A stretch of DNA of 43,030 nucleotides from Trichoplax sp. H2 (Eukaryota; Placozoa; Uniplacotomia; Trichoplacea), in the NCBI GenBank assembly GCA_003344405.1, contig NOWV01000346.1, positions 1 to 43,030 of the forward strand. The letters are read 5' to 3'. A model generated the notes under the pieces. It was not told where the DNA came from. It saw nothing but the letters and a program-made list of their open reading frames with translations, and searched no databases. How positions within the stretch are numbered: the stretch's first letter is position 1; every line of letters begins with the position of its first letter. This document shows, one piece after another, positions 1 through 13,259 of the stretch. A program made the translations under genes and the position numbers.

Positions 1-710
1 AAGGCTAACGTGATTATACCAAATGATGATATTGCTGCCTGAATAGGCCCCGCTGTTCCGAAATAAGACGGAACCATAGTTAGCAAAGACATAAGTATGA
101 TTAAAGAAGTAAAATTAATATATTTTGCTTCACAAAAATTTTCTGGTAATTTACGTGTTTTAAATGCCCAATAAACACAGCAAATACAAAGAACAGAAAA
201 ATAGCCAACCGCGATTGCATATCCAATGCGAGTATTAGATCGACATTGCAAATAAACTATATCTTCAGATATTACAAGTCGATTAACTTGAATAGGATCG
301 AAATAATTGGCGATAAAACAGATTGCTATTTGTATTACGGTCAGAAAGACGACTAATATAGCGGGTCCTTGATAGCTAAGATATACTCTTGTCTTAAAGG
401 ACTTCACAAAACCTGACTCGAATACTCTAGAAACTCGATTAGTTTTAACAAAAATGATGGACACAATAAATACGACGGATGTACAAAACCAGATAAAACC
501 GACGGAGCAATTAAGCATTGAAACTGGAGCAGCAAAAGAAACTGCAGTAGACATACACATCAGAATACCAAGCAGAAACATTTGTGACAACATAAAATCA
601 GAAGCTTTAACTACTGCTGTATGACGATATAGAATAATTACAATCCAAGTAAATACTGTACAAACAGCGCCTAGACTAAGATAAATTAACATGATTACAT
701 TCTGTATACT
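1..710. repeat. 710-bp block identical to the window's right end (copy A)
   Basis: Positions 1-710 match 42321-43030 base for base and carry the 7TM domain of a receptor on the minus strand. At 711 this copy passes into the retroelement; the other copy simply stops. The left border coincides with the base after the 20-N gap junction at 7745, whose flank equals 42208-42319. The natural reading is one collapsed assembly node used at both scaffold ends, with at least three true copies. A very recent duplication or gene conversion would look the same at this resolution. Confidence 0.95.
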
Positions 711-1610
711 GTGATGTTTCGGATTTTTCTCGAAGATTACATTAGCTTGGGTCTTCTTCCTCTTTTGATTATTGTGACTTCGTTTGCGTTTCTTTGACTG
801 ACCACTGTGTTTTTGTTTACAAACTTTAGCTATGTGGCCTGTTTTCTGGCAATGGTTGCAGACCGCCTGTCGATGAGGACAGTCTATACGCCAATGAGTA
901 GCGCCACACGAGGGGCAAGGCGTGTGTGGAACATCTGAAGCTATACGCGATTCCCCTGTGTGTACAACCCTTGCTAGTGGAGCTCCGGACAATCGCTGTT
1001 TGAAATTGATCGGTGTGAGAAATTCTGTCCTAGCTGAGGTGATTGTTTGAGCTTCTGCGGAGGCCATGTCGGTTTCCCGTGCAATTTTAACGGCTCGATC
1101 CAAAGTTAAATTTTCTTCCAATAAAAATTTTCGGACTGTTCCTGTGTCACGAAGGCCCAAAATAAAAGCATCCAATAAATTTGCTTCGAGTGAGTCGCCT
1201 GCAAATTCACATGTTGTAGCTAACTTCCGGATTCTTGAGACGTAAGCAGTGATAGACTCTCCTTCGAGTTGCATGTTCTTCCAAAATCTGTGATGTTCGG
1301 CATGCTTCAGTCGGCTCGGCACAAAGTGATTGGCAAGCATTTCCAAAAGTTCTTTCAAGGTATGATCCTCGGGTGCTTTCGGGTATGCACAACTTGTAAG
1401 AATGTTGTATGCATCAGGTCCAACCAACGCCAAAAATAAATGTAAGGAATGTTCCATTCCCATATTGTTGGCCTTGAGGAAATTACGAAAGTGGTTTTCG
1501 TAGGTAGGCCACTGATTTGAATGGATATCGTATTGACCAGGCGTAGCGACCAACGAGTATCCCATCCTCATCGCCAATTGTGATGTTTCGGAAGATTGTG
1601 GATTCGTCAT
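1..1610 (-). CDS. Chimeric open frame: retroelement Gag fused to class C GPCR 7TM domain (partial, runs off left edge)
   Basis: An ATG at 1610 opens a stop-free frame of 306 codons down to 693. It then continues in the same frame through the receptor 7TM region to position 1 (at least 536 codons). Residues 1-300 are Gag-like. A capsid-type stretch contains ESITAYVSRIRKLATTCEF (about 118-136) and ILGLRD (150-155). Two zinc knuckles follow, a CX2CX3HX4C (C232, C235, H239, C244) and a canonical CX2CX4HX4C (C251, C254, H259, C264), then a Lys/Arg-rich tail. From residue 301 (SIQNVIML) the protein is receptor TM1 onward, including VVKASDF and FKTRKLPENFCEAKYI. The join is at 710/711. The receptor's own signal peptide, ligand domain and cysteine-rich domain are absent from this frame. 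Seen: the open, in-frame join. Inferred: that it is genomic and expressed. Because position 710 is also the end of an unresolved repeat, misassembly is possible. Confidence 0.6.
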   Translation of the reverse strand, partial: MTNPQSSETSQLAMRMGYSLVATPGQYDIHSNQWPTYENHFRNFLKANNMGMEHSLHLFLALVGPDAYNILTSCAYPKAPEDHTLKELLEMLANHFVPSRLKHAEHHRFWKNMQLEGESITAYVSRIRKLATTCEFAGDSLEANLLDAFILGLRDTGTVRKFLLEENLTLDRAVKIARETDMASAEAQTITSARTEFLTPINFKQRLSGAPLARVVHTGESRIASDVPHTPCPSCGATHWRIDCPHRQAVCNHCQKTGHIAKVCKQKHSGQSKKRKRSHNNQKRKKTQANVIFEKNPKHHSIQNVIMLIYLSLGAVCTVFTWIVIILYRHTAVVKASDFMLSQMFLLGILMCMSTAVSFAAPVSMLNCSVGFIWFCTSVVFIVSIIFVKTNRVSRVFESGFVKSFKTRVYLSYQGPAILVVFLTVIQIAICFIANYFDPIQVNRLVISEDIVYLQCRSNTRIGYAIAVGYFSVLCICCVYWAFKTRKLPENFCEAKYINFTSLIILMSLLTMVPSYFGTAGPIQAAISSFGIITLA

Positions 1611-2043
1611 GATCACAGTAAATTACCAGAGTTAATTTAGTAGAGGAATAGAGTTTATTGGAATTAGTGCAAAGGAAAAACCGTATGAGATTACAACGTG
1701 TATAACGACGTGACTAGTCGAATAGCTATAGTAATGTAGCATAGGTAAAGCGTGCAAGCTTACCGTGTAACTAGCAGAACTAACTAACGAGATAGGTGAA
1801 AGAAGATAGCTTTTATAATGTATGAAGCACAGCAGGAGGAAATCATAAATGACTAATAAGAATATGTTACTTCTATGTTAAGACAGGGCTACGATATAAT
1901 TCAGCTAGATTCAAAGCGATTTCCACAGAGTATTTTGTTAAATATAAATTATACATATCTGACAGGTCTATCAAATGGTAATACTATCTGTTAAATGAGC
2001 ACATTATCGTAAACCGTCAGCAAAGCGACGGGAGTTTGCACTA
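711..2043 (-). mobile_element. Truncated LTR-retrotransposon fragment (LTR-like 5' part plus gag) inserted in a receptor gene
   Basis: The fragment interrupts the receptor between codons corresponding to FYSI and QNVIML, just before TM1. The paralog at 27726-30596 is uninterrupted there (TYSSMQNVIML). The 7-mer gtatact lies on both sides (704-710 and 2044-2050) and looks like a target-site duplication. In minus orientation the element contains an LTR-like leader with TATAAAAG (1817-1810) and AATAAA (1659-1654), then gag from 1610. No protease, reverse transcriptase, integrase or 3' LTR is present. A 14-bp sequence at its 3' end (710-723) is repeated inside gag at 1579-1592, as if copied as junction filler. 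The class is probably Ty3/gypsy-like, judged only from Gag with zinc knuckles; pol is needed to be sure. Confidence 0.75.
1629..2043 (-). repeat. Putative LTR (U3-R-U5) of the retroelement fragment
   Basis: About 415 bp precede gag in minus orientation. A TATA box (TATAAAAG at 1817-1810) is followed about 150 nt later by AATAAA (1659-1654). A TGG-initiated stretch (TGGTAATTT, 1628-1620) just before the gag ATG could be a primer-binding site. The ends are not the usual TG...CA and no second copy lies in the window, so the borders are uncertain. Confidence 0.4.
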
Positions 2044-3846
2044 GTATACTATAAAATGTCAATTCGTAGGGCTCGATCAGATGACATTGCGTTCGTTGTC
2101 GATTCGCTAAGCTTCCTAAAGGACAAGAAAAACAACTTGACGACTGTGATTGATTATTGACTGTTCCGAGCGGACAAGAAATGCACTTCCAACAGCATGT
2201 AAGATTCGTTAGGTATTGATAATAGCTACCAGGTTGACAAGTAGATGAGCATGGATTAGAAATCTGACTTAAGTTAGAATACGGCCCGAAACTAACTAGC
2301 GTATCGTTAATGTGCAAAGGAGGAAAATGATTATTTCTCCAGGTACCGACCAAGACGACGTCGCATGTATTCTGTAGTGTAGATTTTATGTTATGGATAT
2401 AATAGATGATATGGGAAGGATTTCCATTTGCATCAAACTTAAATATCGGAGCTGATGCGCCTTCAAAAGATATTTCATATAAGTTTTTTTAACTTAATTT
2501 TTAAAGGATGGATGGTTGACTATTTCATATTGACAAGAACTGTTACTACAATTTAAGGTTTTATGGATTGAATGAGCTAAAGCATTGACAGCGTCTACGA
2601 CATAAGATATACTGAAAGAATTTCGATAGATATCTTTCTTTGTTTCACCAATTTTATTGAGTAACTGGCCACAAGATTCTTCAAGATCTTGTTCTGTAAA
2701 ATTAGTAAATCCGCGATTTTCGAGTTCCTGGCTTAAAAATGGTCGCAAACTGAGACAAAGCGTAAACTTTCGAAGATATTCTACAAATTTTGAACTCGGG
2801 CGATGCTTAAGGGATATACTAATCATTCCTCCAATTATATCTCGACTAGTCTTAAAAAACTGGCTTTCCAAAGTACCAGTCGTAATAATTATCTTACCGG
2901 TCACATTTTGTTTTTCAAATTCTTGAATAATACTCGTTAGATACTGATTCGTGGCCGTAATAATAACGACTTTAGCAGGACTTGTTTTAATTTTCGATAC
3001 TGCTTCAGAGATACTGTTCTGCTGATTTTTAACTTTCTGTGACAAATGTATACATATATTTTTTTGTTGTAAATATTTCTGGATTTCTTCATGGACACGA
3101 CTACTTAGGTCAGTAACGTACGACAGTAAATCGATAAATTTCCAATTAAAGTAGGATAGAATAGATTCTAAAATTGTCGGATAATGATCTTCCGGAGGAA
3201 TAGTCCGTAAAATCATTGGAAATCTTTTCTTGTTGCTAAAAAGGCTTTCTTTGGCACCATATGTAATTTGGGCTAAGTTGAAAACTTTGGAAACTCCTTG
3301 AATATCAAGACATCCACGAGCATTCTGATCTCCAATAATGCCGGCTAATTTATTACTTACGGCTTGTCCTAAGGCTGAAGTAGTAGTAGCAGTAGAAAAC
3401 TCATGTGGAAAGGAACAAGATGAGAAAGAGTATTGACTACGACCATTTTCTTCACAGGATTTATATTTTGAGAACTGGAACAGTATGTCTAACGTTTCTC
3501 TAACGATGACATGATCATTATCGCATCCATCACGTATATCATAGCCCAATGTGATATTAGGTAGCAAATAAGGATCTTCATTAATTGTTTCAATAGCAAA
3601 TATCATCGCCTGAGCGTTGATAATTTGTTGCCAGTTTATGTTGCTACATAGCTGCTTTTTGGCATCATACTGTTTGTGAATTGGAAACACTGCGCCAAGC
3701 ACTATTTGGCCATCTGCTGAAACGCCGATTTCTGTAGAATCGGTTAAGAGTATTAAAGAAAGTACTAACATAGAAGCTAGGCCAGTAGCTATATTATTAT
3801 TGATTGCTACTGCTAAACGAAAACAGGATGTAGTACGTTCTGTCAT
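2044..3846 (-). pseudogene. Class C GPCR ectodomain, disabled (Venus-flytrap and cysteine-rich domains)
   Basis: The frame starts at 3846 and encodes a hydrophobic leader, then a periplasmic-binding-like ligand domain with family signatures: NITLGYDIRDGCDN, LAGIIGDQNARG, and YVVDAVNALAHSIHKTL. It stops at TAA 2496-2494, where the pseudogene at 36.8 kb has CAA. A run of seven A (about 2490-2484) is one base short, shifting the frame. From about 2484 to 2044 the alternate frame restores YEISFEG, VGTWRNN and the nine-cysteine CRD (CSSTCQPGSYY, CCWKC). It ends at FYSI where the retroelement begins. Residues that hold the amino-acid ligand in mGluRs are not kept: ITYGAKE replaces the Y-S/A-x-T-S motif, and TGTLES replaces the G-T/S-D-x-W motif. 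The homopolymer shift could be a sequencing error, but the TAA and the insertion are independent lesions. Confidence 0.85.
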
Positions 3847-5234
3847 TGCTAATAAGAATTGAAAGCAAAATTATAATCTACTCTTCGATCTTATTGATAC
3901 AACGCTGGTAGAATAGAGATAAAATATAAGCATTTATTACAATTACAAAATCGTAAAAATTGAAAATGTAATCGATAAGAAATGAATTCTACGTTAATAC
4001 GCGAACAAATAATTTAATTTTCTAGAAGACGAAATAGCTAATTTTCAAATACTTTACATATTAACATTTATTCGATTTCGCAGCTATTTAAAGTTTATTC
4101 TACCCACAAAATACACTTATGCTAAAATGTTGTAATATAAGCTAGTAATGTCAATAATTAAACAAATAAATCGAAAATAAAAAGGCGTTCAGTTAATTCG
4201 TTCAGTTTTCTAGATCTAGATTATTATCATTAAACGAATGATCACGTTAGCCCCTACCAATGTAGACAAAATTTACCGCACATCAATGTTTATCGATCAG
4301 CTAATTTCTAATTTCATAGCATTAATGTTTTAAGGCCTTTACGCTAAGTTTAAGATGCAATGCATGGACGTTACTTTCTGATATGAAATACAGCGTTAAG
4401 ATTATTTTTAGGACATAATGACAAGTTTAGACGTTATCGTTGATATAATTAAGGACGGTTATTTCAAGTTCATGTATGTTAATTAGTATGACATAGAGTT
4501 TTATAAAGCAATAAAAGACAATGATGACGTATTGCAATTCTCCCAAGAAGAAATATTGATTGGATTAACTCGGAACGTATAGCTAATCAATTCAATTTTG
4601 AAGGCATTATAAAACAGATCAATAAAATTCAATTGCCCTGCATTCAATCTAAGAAAATGTTATTTTTCTATTCATCTTGTCGAATCCACTAAACATATGT
4701 TAGGATGATTTATTCCTCCTAATATATTTATTATATTAAAATAGTAATGGAGCATAATAAGCAAAATGGTTTAATTATCCATTTTTAAACAGAAATCAAA
4801 TTTCTCCTTTCTTCAATCAGCAATAATGGAAAAGTCAGGTGCATAATCCTAAACACTTAAGTCAATTTTGAACTAGCTTGTATGGTCACAGATGTTAAAA
4901 TGATGAGGAATACATCAAAAAAATATATAAAAGACGGCAATATTTTATAAGCACCAAAAGCAATGTAAATTTGCAATGTAATGACTATCCAATACAACGC
5001 AGCTTTAGCTCAGTTTCTAGCAGCTACTGAATTAATCCAGGTAAAATCCTGTTACCAATCCATTAAGTTCAATGATTAGCAGATGATGGTCCATTTTCTA
5101 TGAAATGGAATTAAAATAGAATGATTACTTGGTTACATTTGGTTTCGATCCTTAATTTGAAATCTCATTTTGCTCTAAACTTAACAAATGAATAATCCAG
5201 ATACAATTCTAATAATTACCGTATGCTTACAAAA
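3847..5234. other. Gene-free AT-rich stretch upstream of the broken receptor
   Basis: No open frame with recognisable coding content, no tRNA-like arms and no obvious repeat were found on either strand. It would contain the promoter of the minus-strand receptor at 3846, but I see no convincing TATA box or initiator. Confidence 0.6.
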
Positions 5235-7194
5235 CGCATAGAAAATTGAGTAAATCGGTGCTTAATTTATCAAGATTGTTGAATAAAATAGCTAAACGAT
5301 TTGATATTTCATTTTGAATGTCTCCATTTTTGCCAAGATTTACAATAATCGTAACAGTAAGTTCTACAAACTCGTGTTGAGGGAATTATCTTTAATTACA
5401 TCATACTGCACTGGTAGTTATTAATATGGTGTGAATTGTGTTTTAATATGATATTAAAGCTTACAAGTAGCAATATAGATTTTGCGGACAAAAATCGGAT
5501 ATTGATGAATGCCAGGCATAAAAATAATGAATTAACTTGTCTATTTATTACATCTAAGAAAATATTTTTACCTTTTGCTAAACCATTAGCATGACTATCT
5601 AATCTAAAGTATCCTGAGCTCAAAAGTACCTCATCTGTTCTGTTCTCATTTCTGTAGTTGCTTCATTGTTTAAGTCGATTAAATTACAATCTTGATTAGT
5701 TACTTTATACTTAACACTATGCATTGCTTCGTAATAATGTCTCGTAAAGATTCTTTTTAATCTAAATTTGATTCTCTCAAAAAATTTTCTTTGGCAAGTA
5801 GAAATTAAAAATTAGGCTTATTGTAGAGCGCAGTCCTTGTTGTAAGAATAGTACGCGTAGATTATTAGAACGAAAATCGAATTTATAGAACCTTCAGCTC
5901 AAATGTCTCCTTTAATCTATTTTCGATATATTAACAGAAGATTTACTGAAGATTTTTTCTTAAATAGGTTATCACTTTATTTTACAGTACGAATCAATCT
6001 GCTTAATATAATATCTAACGCAGTAAAGTGCTTGGTATCTTCCTAATTACAATACATTAAGTCATATCGATCTATTTACCTAACTGGCTAATATTAATAA
6101 TGGAATATGTCTAATATTAACATCACAATAATCAGTATTAGTAGCGCTACTACTATAGATCAAATACGGCTATCAATACAATGATGGAAAAGAATGCATG
6201 ATTGTGATCTACGAACTACTCCGTCTACAGTCAAGAAGTAGATAATGCATCTCTATGTAGTATACATTATAATAAACATAAAATGTGAGTATTTATTAGT
6301 TTTAAACTATTCAAGCGCGAATTGTTATGTATCATTTAATAACTACAAGAAGTAGTATTTCTACATATTTCTAAATGTGAAGATGACAATCTTATTTCTT
6401 TACACCTTTCGTCATCACGGAATATATTTATAAAGACAATTATGGGCAGTTTGCAAAATGACCGACTTCGCATACGGTCACGTTCATATATAATTCTTTA
6501 CTTTTCCAGTCTATAATACACTACTTTCTGCATGATAAAGCTTCACTCTAATTTTCTTATAATCAAGACTTTATGATACGATACATTTATAAATAGGATA
6601 TGGCACTAAAATTACAGGTTTGATTCTACAAACCAGAAATAATTTGCTAACTTTAAGAGAATAGAAATAGAATTAAATGCTCAAAATTTACACCGTGAGA
6701 AGGATGTGTCATTCTGTATCTGTATAATATGGCGATGAAACATGTAAGAAAATGATTTCAAAAATGATTTAGCATTGTAATATGTTAAACGTTTAAACTT
6801 TGACGTGCGTTGAAATGCTCACTAACGTAGAAAGAGCTAATTATAAATATGACTTAAGTAAAGCTAAATAAACTTTCTATTCATTCCAGTTAAGTTCCAA
6901 TTTCAATATTCTGATTCTTATATGTTTAAAGTAATCTAAAAAACTTATAATCGAATCGAGTCTGAAATTAGATTCGAATAGCTACAGTAATTTGTATTAT
7001 AAAAGTAAAGGACTAGGATAATCATTTTACAATTAGTAAAACCAGAAAATTATCCTTAGATCTTAAAATATATAATTTCAGCTCTTTTATGCTAGTTAAT
7101 AATAAACTGATGGGATATTATGCTTCAAAACTAAAGTAATTATTTGGACAAGAAATTTTGCACGAGCATAAGCTACTGCTAGTATAAATGTAGG

Positions 7195-7380
7195 CATTAT
7201 CATGTATAATGATGTTACATCCATTTATAAGATAATTTAAAAAAGAAATGCCTTAATTGACGTATTACATATAATGATGTTGCTGTCATTAAGAAAAGGA
7301 TTTATGAAAGAAGTGCCTTAATCGGCATATTGCATAGAATGATGTTCTAGCCATATAGAAAGAAATGCTTGAAAGATATA
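7195..7380. repeat. Three imperfect 65-bp tandem units
   Basis: The motif gatgtt recurs at 7211, 7276 and 7341, each within a similar block (taatgatgtt ... gaaatgccttaa/gaagtgcctta). The duplicate segment has only one unit (about 41895-41955), so the expansion happened after the segmental duplication or was lost from the other copy. Confidence 0.7.
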
Positions 7381-7508
7381 CAGTAACCAGTGCAGACAAG
7401 ATAGTTTCTCATCGAGTTTAGGGTTTGCGAATAATTACTTTTCAGAAATAACCGACATTTCTTAAACAATTATTGCAATTTTAAATTTTGTAGTTAAGAT
7501 GAATAGGT

Positions 7509-7745
7509 TTAGTTTATTCTTTCTTTGCTTATTTCCGGAGTCATTTCCAAAACTTCGGATGGATTTGGGGAAATAGCAGGCGTTGTACGTCCTACATGTA
7601 CCAATTTTTGTCTACTCGTAATTGGGGTTCCAACTTGATTAAAGGAATAATTTGCTATATCCGCTATAATATTTTCACGAGTATTCTGTTCTGGATGGAG
7701 TAAAATTATATACAACTTTGGACTAAACATACAAAGCAAAATAGC
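7509..7745 (-). CDS. C-terminal end of a class C GPCR (partial; 7TM lost in assembly gap)
   Basis: Seventy-nine codons end at the stop 7511-7509. They encode the last transmembrane segment (AILLCMFSPKLYIILLHPEQ) and a cytoplasmic tail with NTRENIIADIANYSFN, ending SKERIN. It is a close paralog of the gene at 42068, with an identical membrane part and a diverged tail (for example TPAISPNPSEV against TSGISPHQSEV). The missing upstream part falls in the 20-N gap, and sequence on the far side of the gap (7766 on) is not receptor-like. The gap is therefore larger than 20 bases or the join is wrong. Intact or pseudogene status cannot be judged. Confidence 0.85.
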   Translation of the reverse strand, partial: AILLCMFSPKLYIILLHPEQNTRENIIADIANYSFNQVGTPITSRQKLVHVGRTTPAISPNPSEVLEMTPEISKERIN

Positions 7746-7765
7746 NNNNNNNNNNNNNNNNNNNN
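7746..7765. other. Assembly gap (20 N)
   Basis: Twenty Ns follow aaaatagc. In the duplicate copy the next bases are t and then the 710-bp block found at both window ends. The gap therefore sits exactly at the edge of that repeat and should hold at least a receptor 7TM domain. Confidence 0.98.
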
Positions 7766-9464
7766 TAAATGTCAATGTGAGTTTTTCTTTTACACATAAC
7801 TCGCAACGATCTGTAGTTACTGGTGTATTTTTATTCAAACAATTGCATAGTTATCATAAAACCTCGATCAAGGTTTTAAATGAAGCCTTGTCGTATTACT
7901 GTACTTTAATTCAAGTAGCTTAAATGTAACCTGTGGCTTGCATACAAGTCATTGCTGGTTGATATCATTTTTATACGTGAAATTATCGAGTAGTAACATT
8001 AAAATATTTTATCAGAATTAGAGTCGATATCGCAGACTAGAGAGTAAGTAGATTAAGTAATCGACCATTAGAACAAAATTTACTACAGCTTCATGCAAGT
8101 GCCCTGCTTTCTATAGTACTCATAGGCGATGCCAAAATTTCCTACTTTAGTTAAAATTATGTAGAAGACAAGTTGATATTTGTGCAAAGTATTCAATAAA
8201 ATTTCAATCCTTAAATCTTTCTACTGAACATAACTTAGGATTTCGATGACTTTTTGCAGGTTATTAATATATCAAAATTATGTAACAGATATTATTATAT
8301 CAAAGTTAATAGCAGCATTAGAATTAATCGGCAAAAATTCTTGCGAATTGTTAAATACGGAGTAAAAAACAAATTCAAAATTGTTCCATTTTTTGTTATT
8401 CTACACGTATTAATGCTAGGCTGGCTAAGGAAAAGAAATATTTCTGTGAGATGCAGGCTTGACTGCATCCCAATTACAGTATCATCTAGTCAATAATAAA
8501 TTGAATATTGCGTGAAATCCTATTTCGATATTGTGTTTGGAAAGGTGGAGCTTGAGAATAAGTTAAACCAATAGGAATAGTTACTAGGCTCTGCGAGTAC
8601 TGCACTCTCTATCTATTACCGCATCTCTCAGTAGAATGATATCCGTCGAATGGTCGTTAACGACGTTTGCCATAGGAGAAGTAAGAAACTATCTGATAGA
8701 ATTTAAAACTTTTCATTCCAAACCAATGATCTTCTCATGAATGCGTAGACATCAATGATTCTCGTTCAATCCTTAGATTTCAAGATTTTACTTTAATGAA
8801 CGATCAGTGAAATATTAAAACACTTTTGCAAGGTACATAATGATATAAAATACGTGTTAATTATCCAAACTAAATGAAAGGGAGAATCGTTCGATCTATC
8901 CTTGAATTAAACGTTCGCAGCAATTCCTTGCATAAATCTTGAGTTTTCATCGCCATTGGTTTCAGCTATTATAGTTCAATCATTAATGATCCAATTTAAA
9001 TAAATTGATAATCTTAAGTCTTTCAGCTGCAAAATTCACTAGGTAAGGTTAAGGCAAAGAGATCATGGGATTAGCTACAGTAGGCAATTTCCGGGCAATT
9101 ATAAAGTTTCGATTTTTCTAAAGGCAGTCGAATGAGTTTGCCGATTTCTAGCTAATTCCATCTTTCAAACTTGCTGTAAGTTCTTTAATTGTAACTCTTT
9201 TAATCCAATACAATTTTCCTTTCTAGTGTTGACAGCTATGGAAAATTTAAGTTAGTATGAAGTAGCATGACATTAATATGAAATTCATAGCATGCTTGCG
9301 AAATGTATCACGTTGGTTCGTGATCTAAAGAGGTTCTTGTACTCATTAGATTTTTATACAGGAACTAGAAGTAAGGTCTATATTTCCCCATTTTCCAATT
9401 AAGAAATAATACTGATTATTAATTGTAGATAGTAAAATTTATTCGATTTAAAAATTATACAGCA
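7766..9464. other. Mostly gene-free; one decayed EARS2 exon (listed separately)
   Basis: Apart from the exon-like remnant at 8611-8715 I see no recognisable gene. The plus-strand frame at 8254-8496 is Lys/Ile-rich, has no family motifs and reads like chance AT-rich sequence. Confidence 0.5.
8611..8715 (-). pseudogene. Decayed copy of EARS2 exon 6
   Basis: The stretch resembles 11717-11822 (exon 6 of the intact EARS2 gene and its splice flanks) in the same orientation. Shared blocks include atatcc, tgatcgt/tggtcgt, cga-att/gtttgccata and gaaaaccatc/gaaactatct. Many substitutions remove the reading frame. The rest of the gene is not evident around it, so this is a fragment of an older duplication lying next to the intact gene. 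Confidence 0.6.
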
Positions 9465-10089
9465 CTAATTTATAAAATAATCAAAGAAAACTTTACGGTC
9501 GATACTTACACCGCAAAGCACTGAATAAAACAGGCTAAACTTTAATACGGATAATTCCAAATACTCCATTGCAATATATATTTCTAAATTAATATCGTCG
9601 ATATCTGCTGTTGAAGCAGCAGCTGGCATACCACCATTATACCGTGAGTGGGTGAAATGCAATAAAGAAATATACTTGTAAATCGATAGTTTTAAATTAT
9701 TCCTGAATGCATTATTAAGTAGTACAATTTTAACTTTGGCATATAAATTTGCTAGACTGGTGGATTGGATTGGATTCTATTTTTAATATTAAACTTAACG
9801 ATGGTTGGAAACTATACATAATTTTTTCGATATAAACTTTTCTCAATTGAGATTCACCGAGCGAAGTCAAAAAAAGATCTGCATCGAGCAGTATTTCCAG
9901 TAGGTAATATGCCGAGCATAAATACAAGTCAAATATTAGCAGCAAATAGTAGTCGACGATTTTATTTACACGTAAATATCCTGGAGGAATCTCTCTACAC
10001 CAACTCCTTCCAAATTTAATAGTATGCATGGATTTGAAGCATTTTATGAAATAGTATATCTTGCAATAAAATTTATCTAAATCTATCAA
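9465..10089 (-). other. Two unassigned open frames just downstream of EARS2
   Basis: Frame 10089-9730 (119 codons) begins 10 bp past the EARS2 stop. Frame 9662-9465 (65 codons) contains an Ala/Asp-rich start (GGMPAAASTADIDD) and a splice-donor-like GTAAGT at about 9511. I recognise no family in either. They could be exons of a small unknown gene, EARS2 3' UTR, or chance. The first is rich in Leu/Tyr and carries no motif I can name. Confidence 0.2.
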
Positions 10090-10098
10090 AAACCTGTG

Positions 10099-13234
<3,136 letters not shown>

Positions 13235-13259
13235 TCACTATTCAAGCGTTAAAAATGTA

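Larger units (their letters stand above)
5235..7745. repeat. Segmental duplication, copy A (receptor C-terminal end plus downstream flank)
   Basis: This segment aligns in the same orientation and order with about 39220-42319. Conserved anchors include gtaaatcgg near 5250 and 39230, tgccaagatttacaataat at 5330 and 39314, aaattttctttggcaagtagaaattaaaaattaggctta at 5780 and 40380, and the receptor tail. Both copies have insertions and deletions; copy B is about 600 bp longer. Divergence is substantial in the flank and falls to zero from 7634 to the gap (112 bp identical to 42208-42319). Confidence 0.85.

Noticed and set aside
1207-1392. 61-codon minus-strand frame in the retroelement
   Set aside because: It is an alternative frame inside gag; the gag frame itself spans it without stops.
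7766-7838. Sequence after the gap as part of the receptor
   Set aside because: The translated bases on the far side of the Ns show no receptor motif or membrane segment and do not match the paralog.
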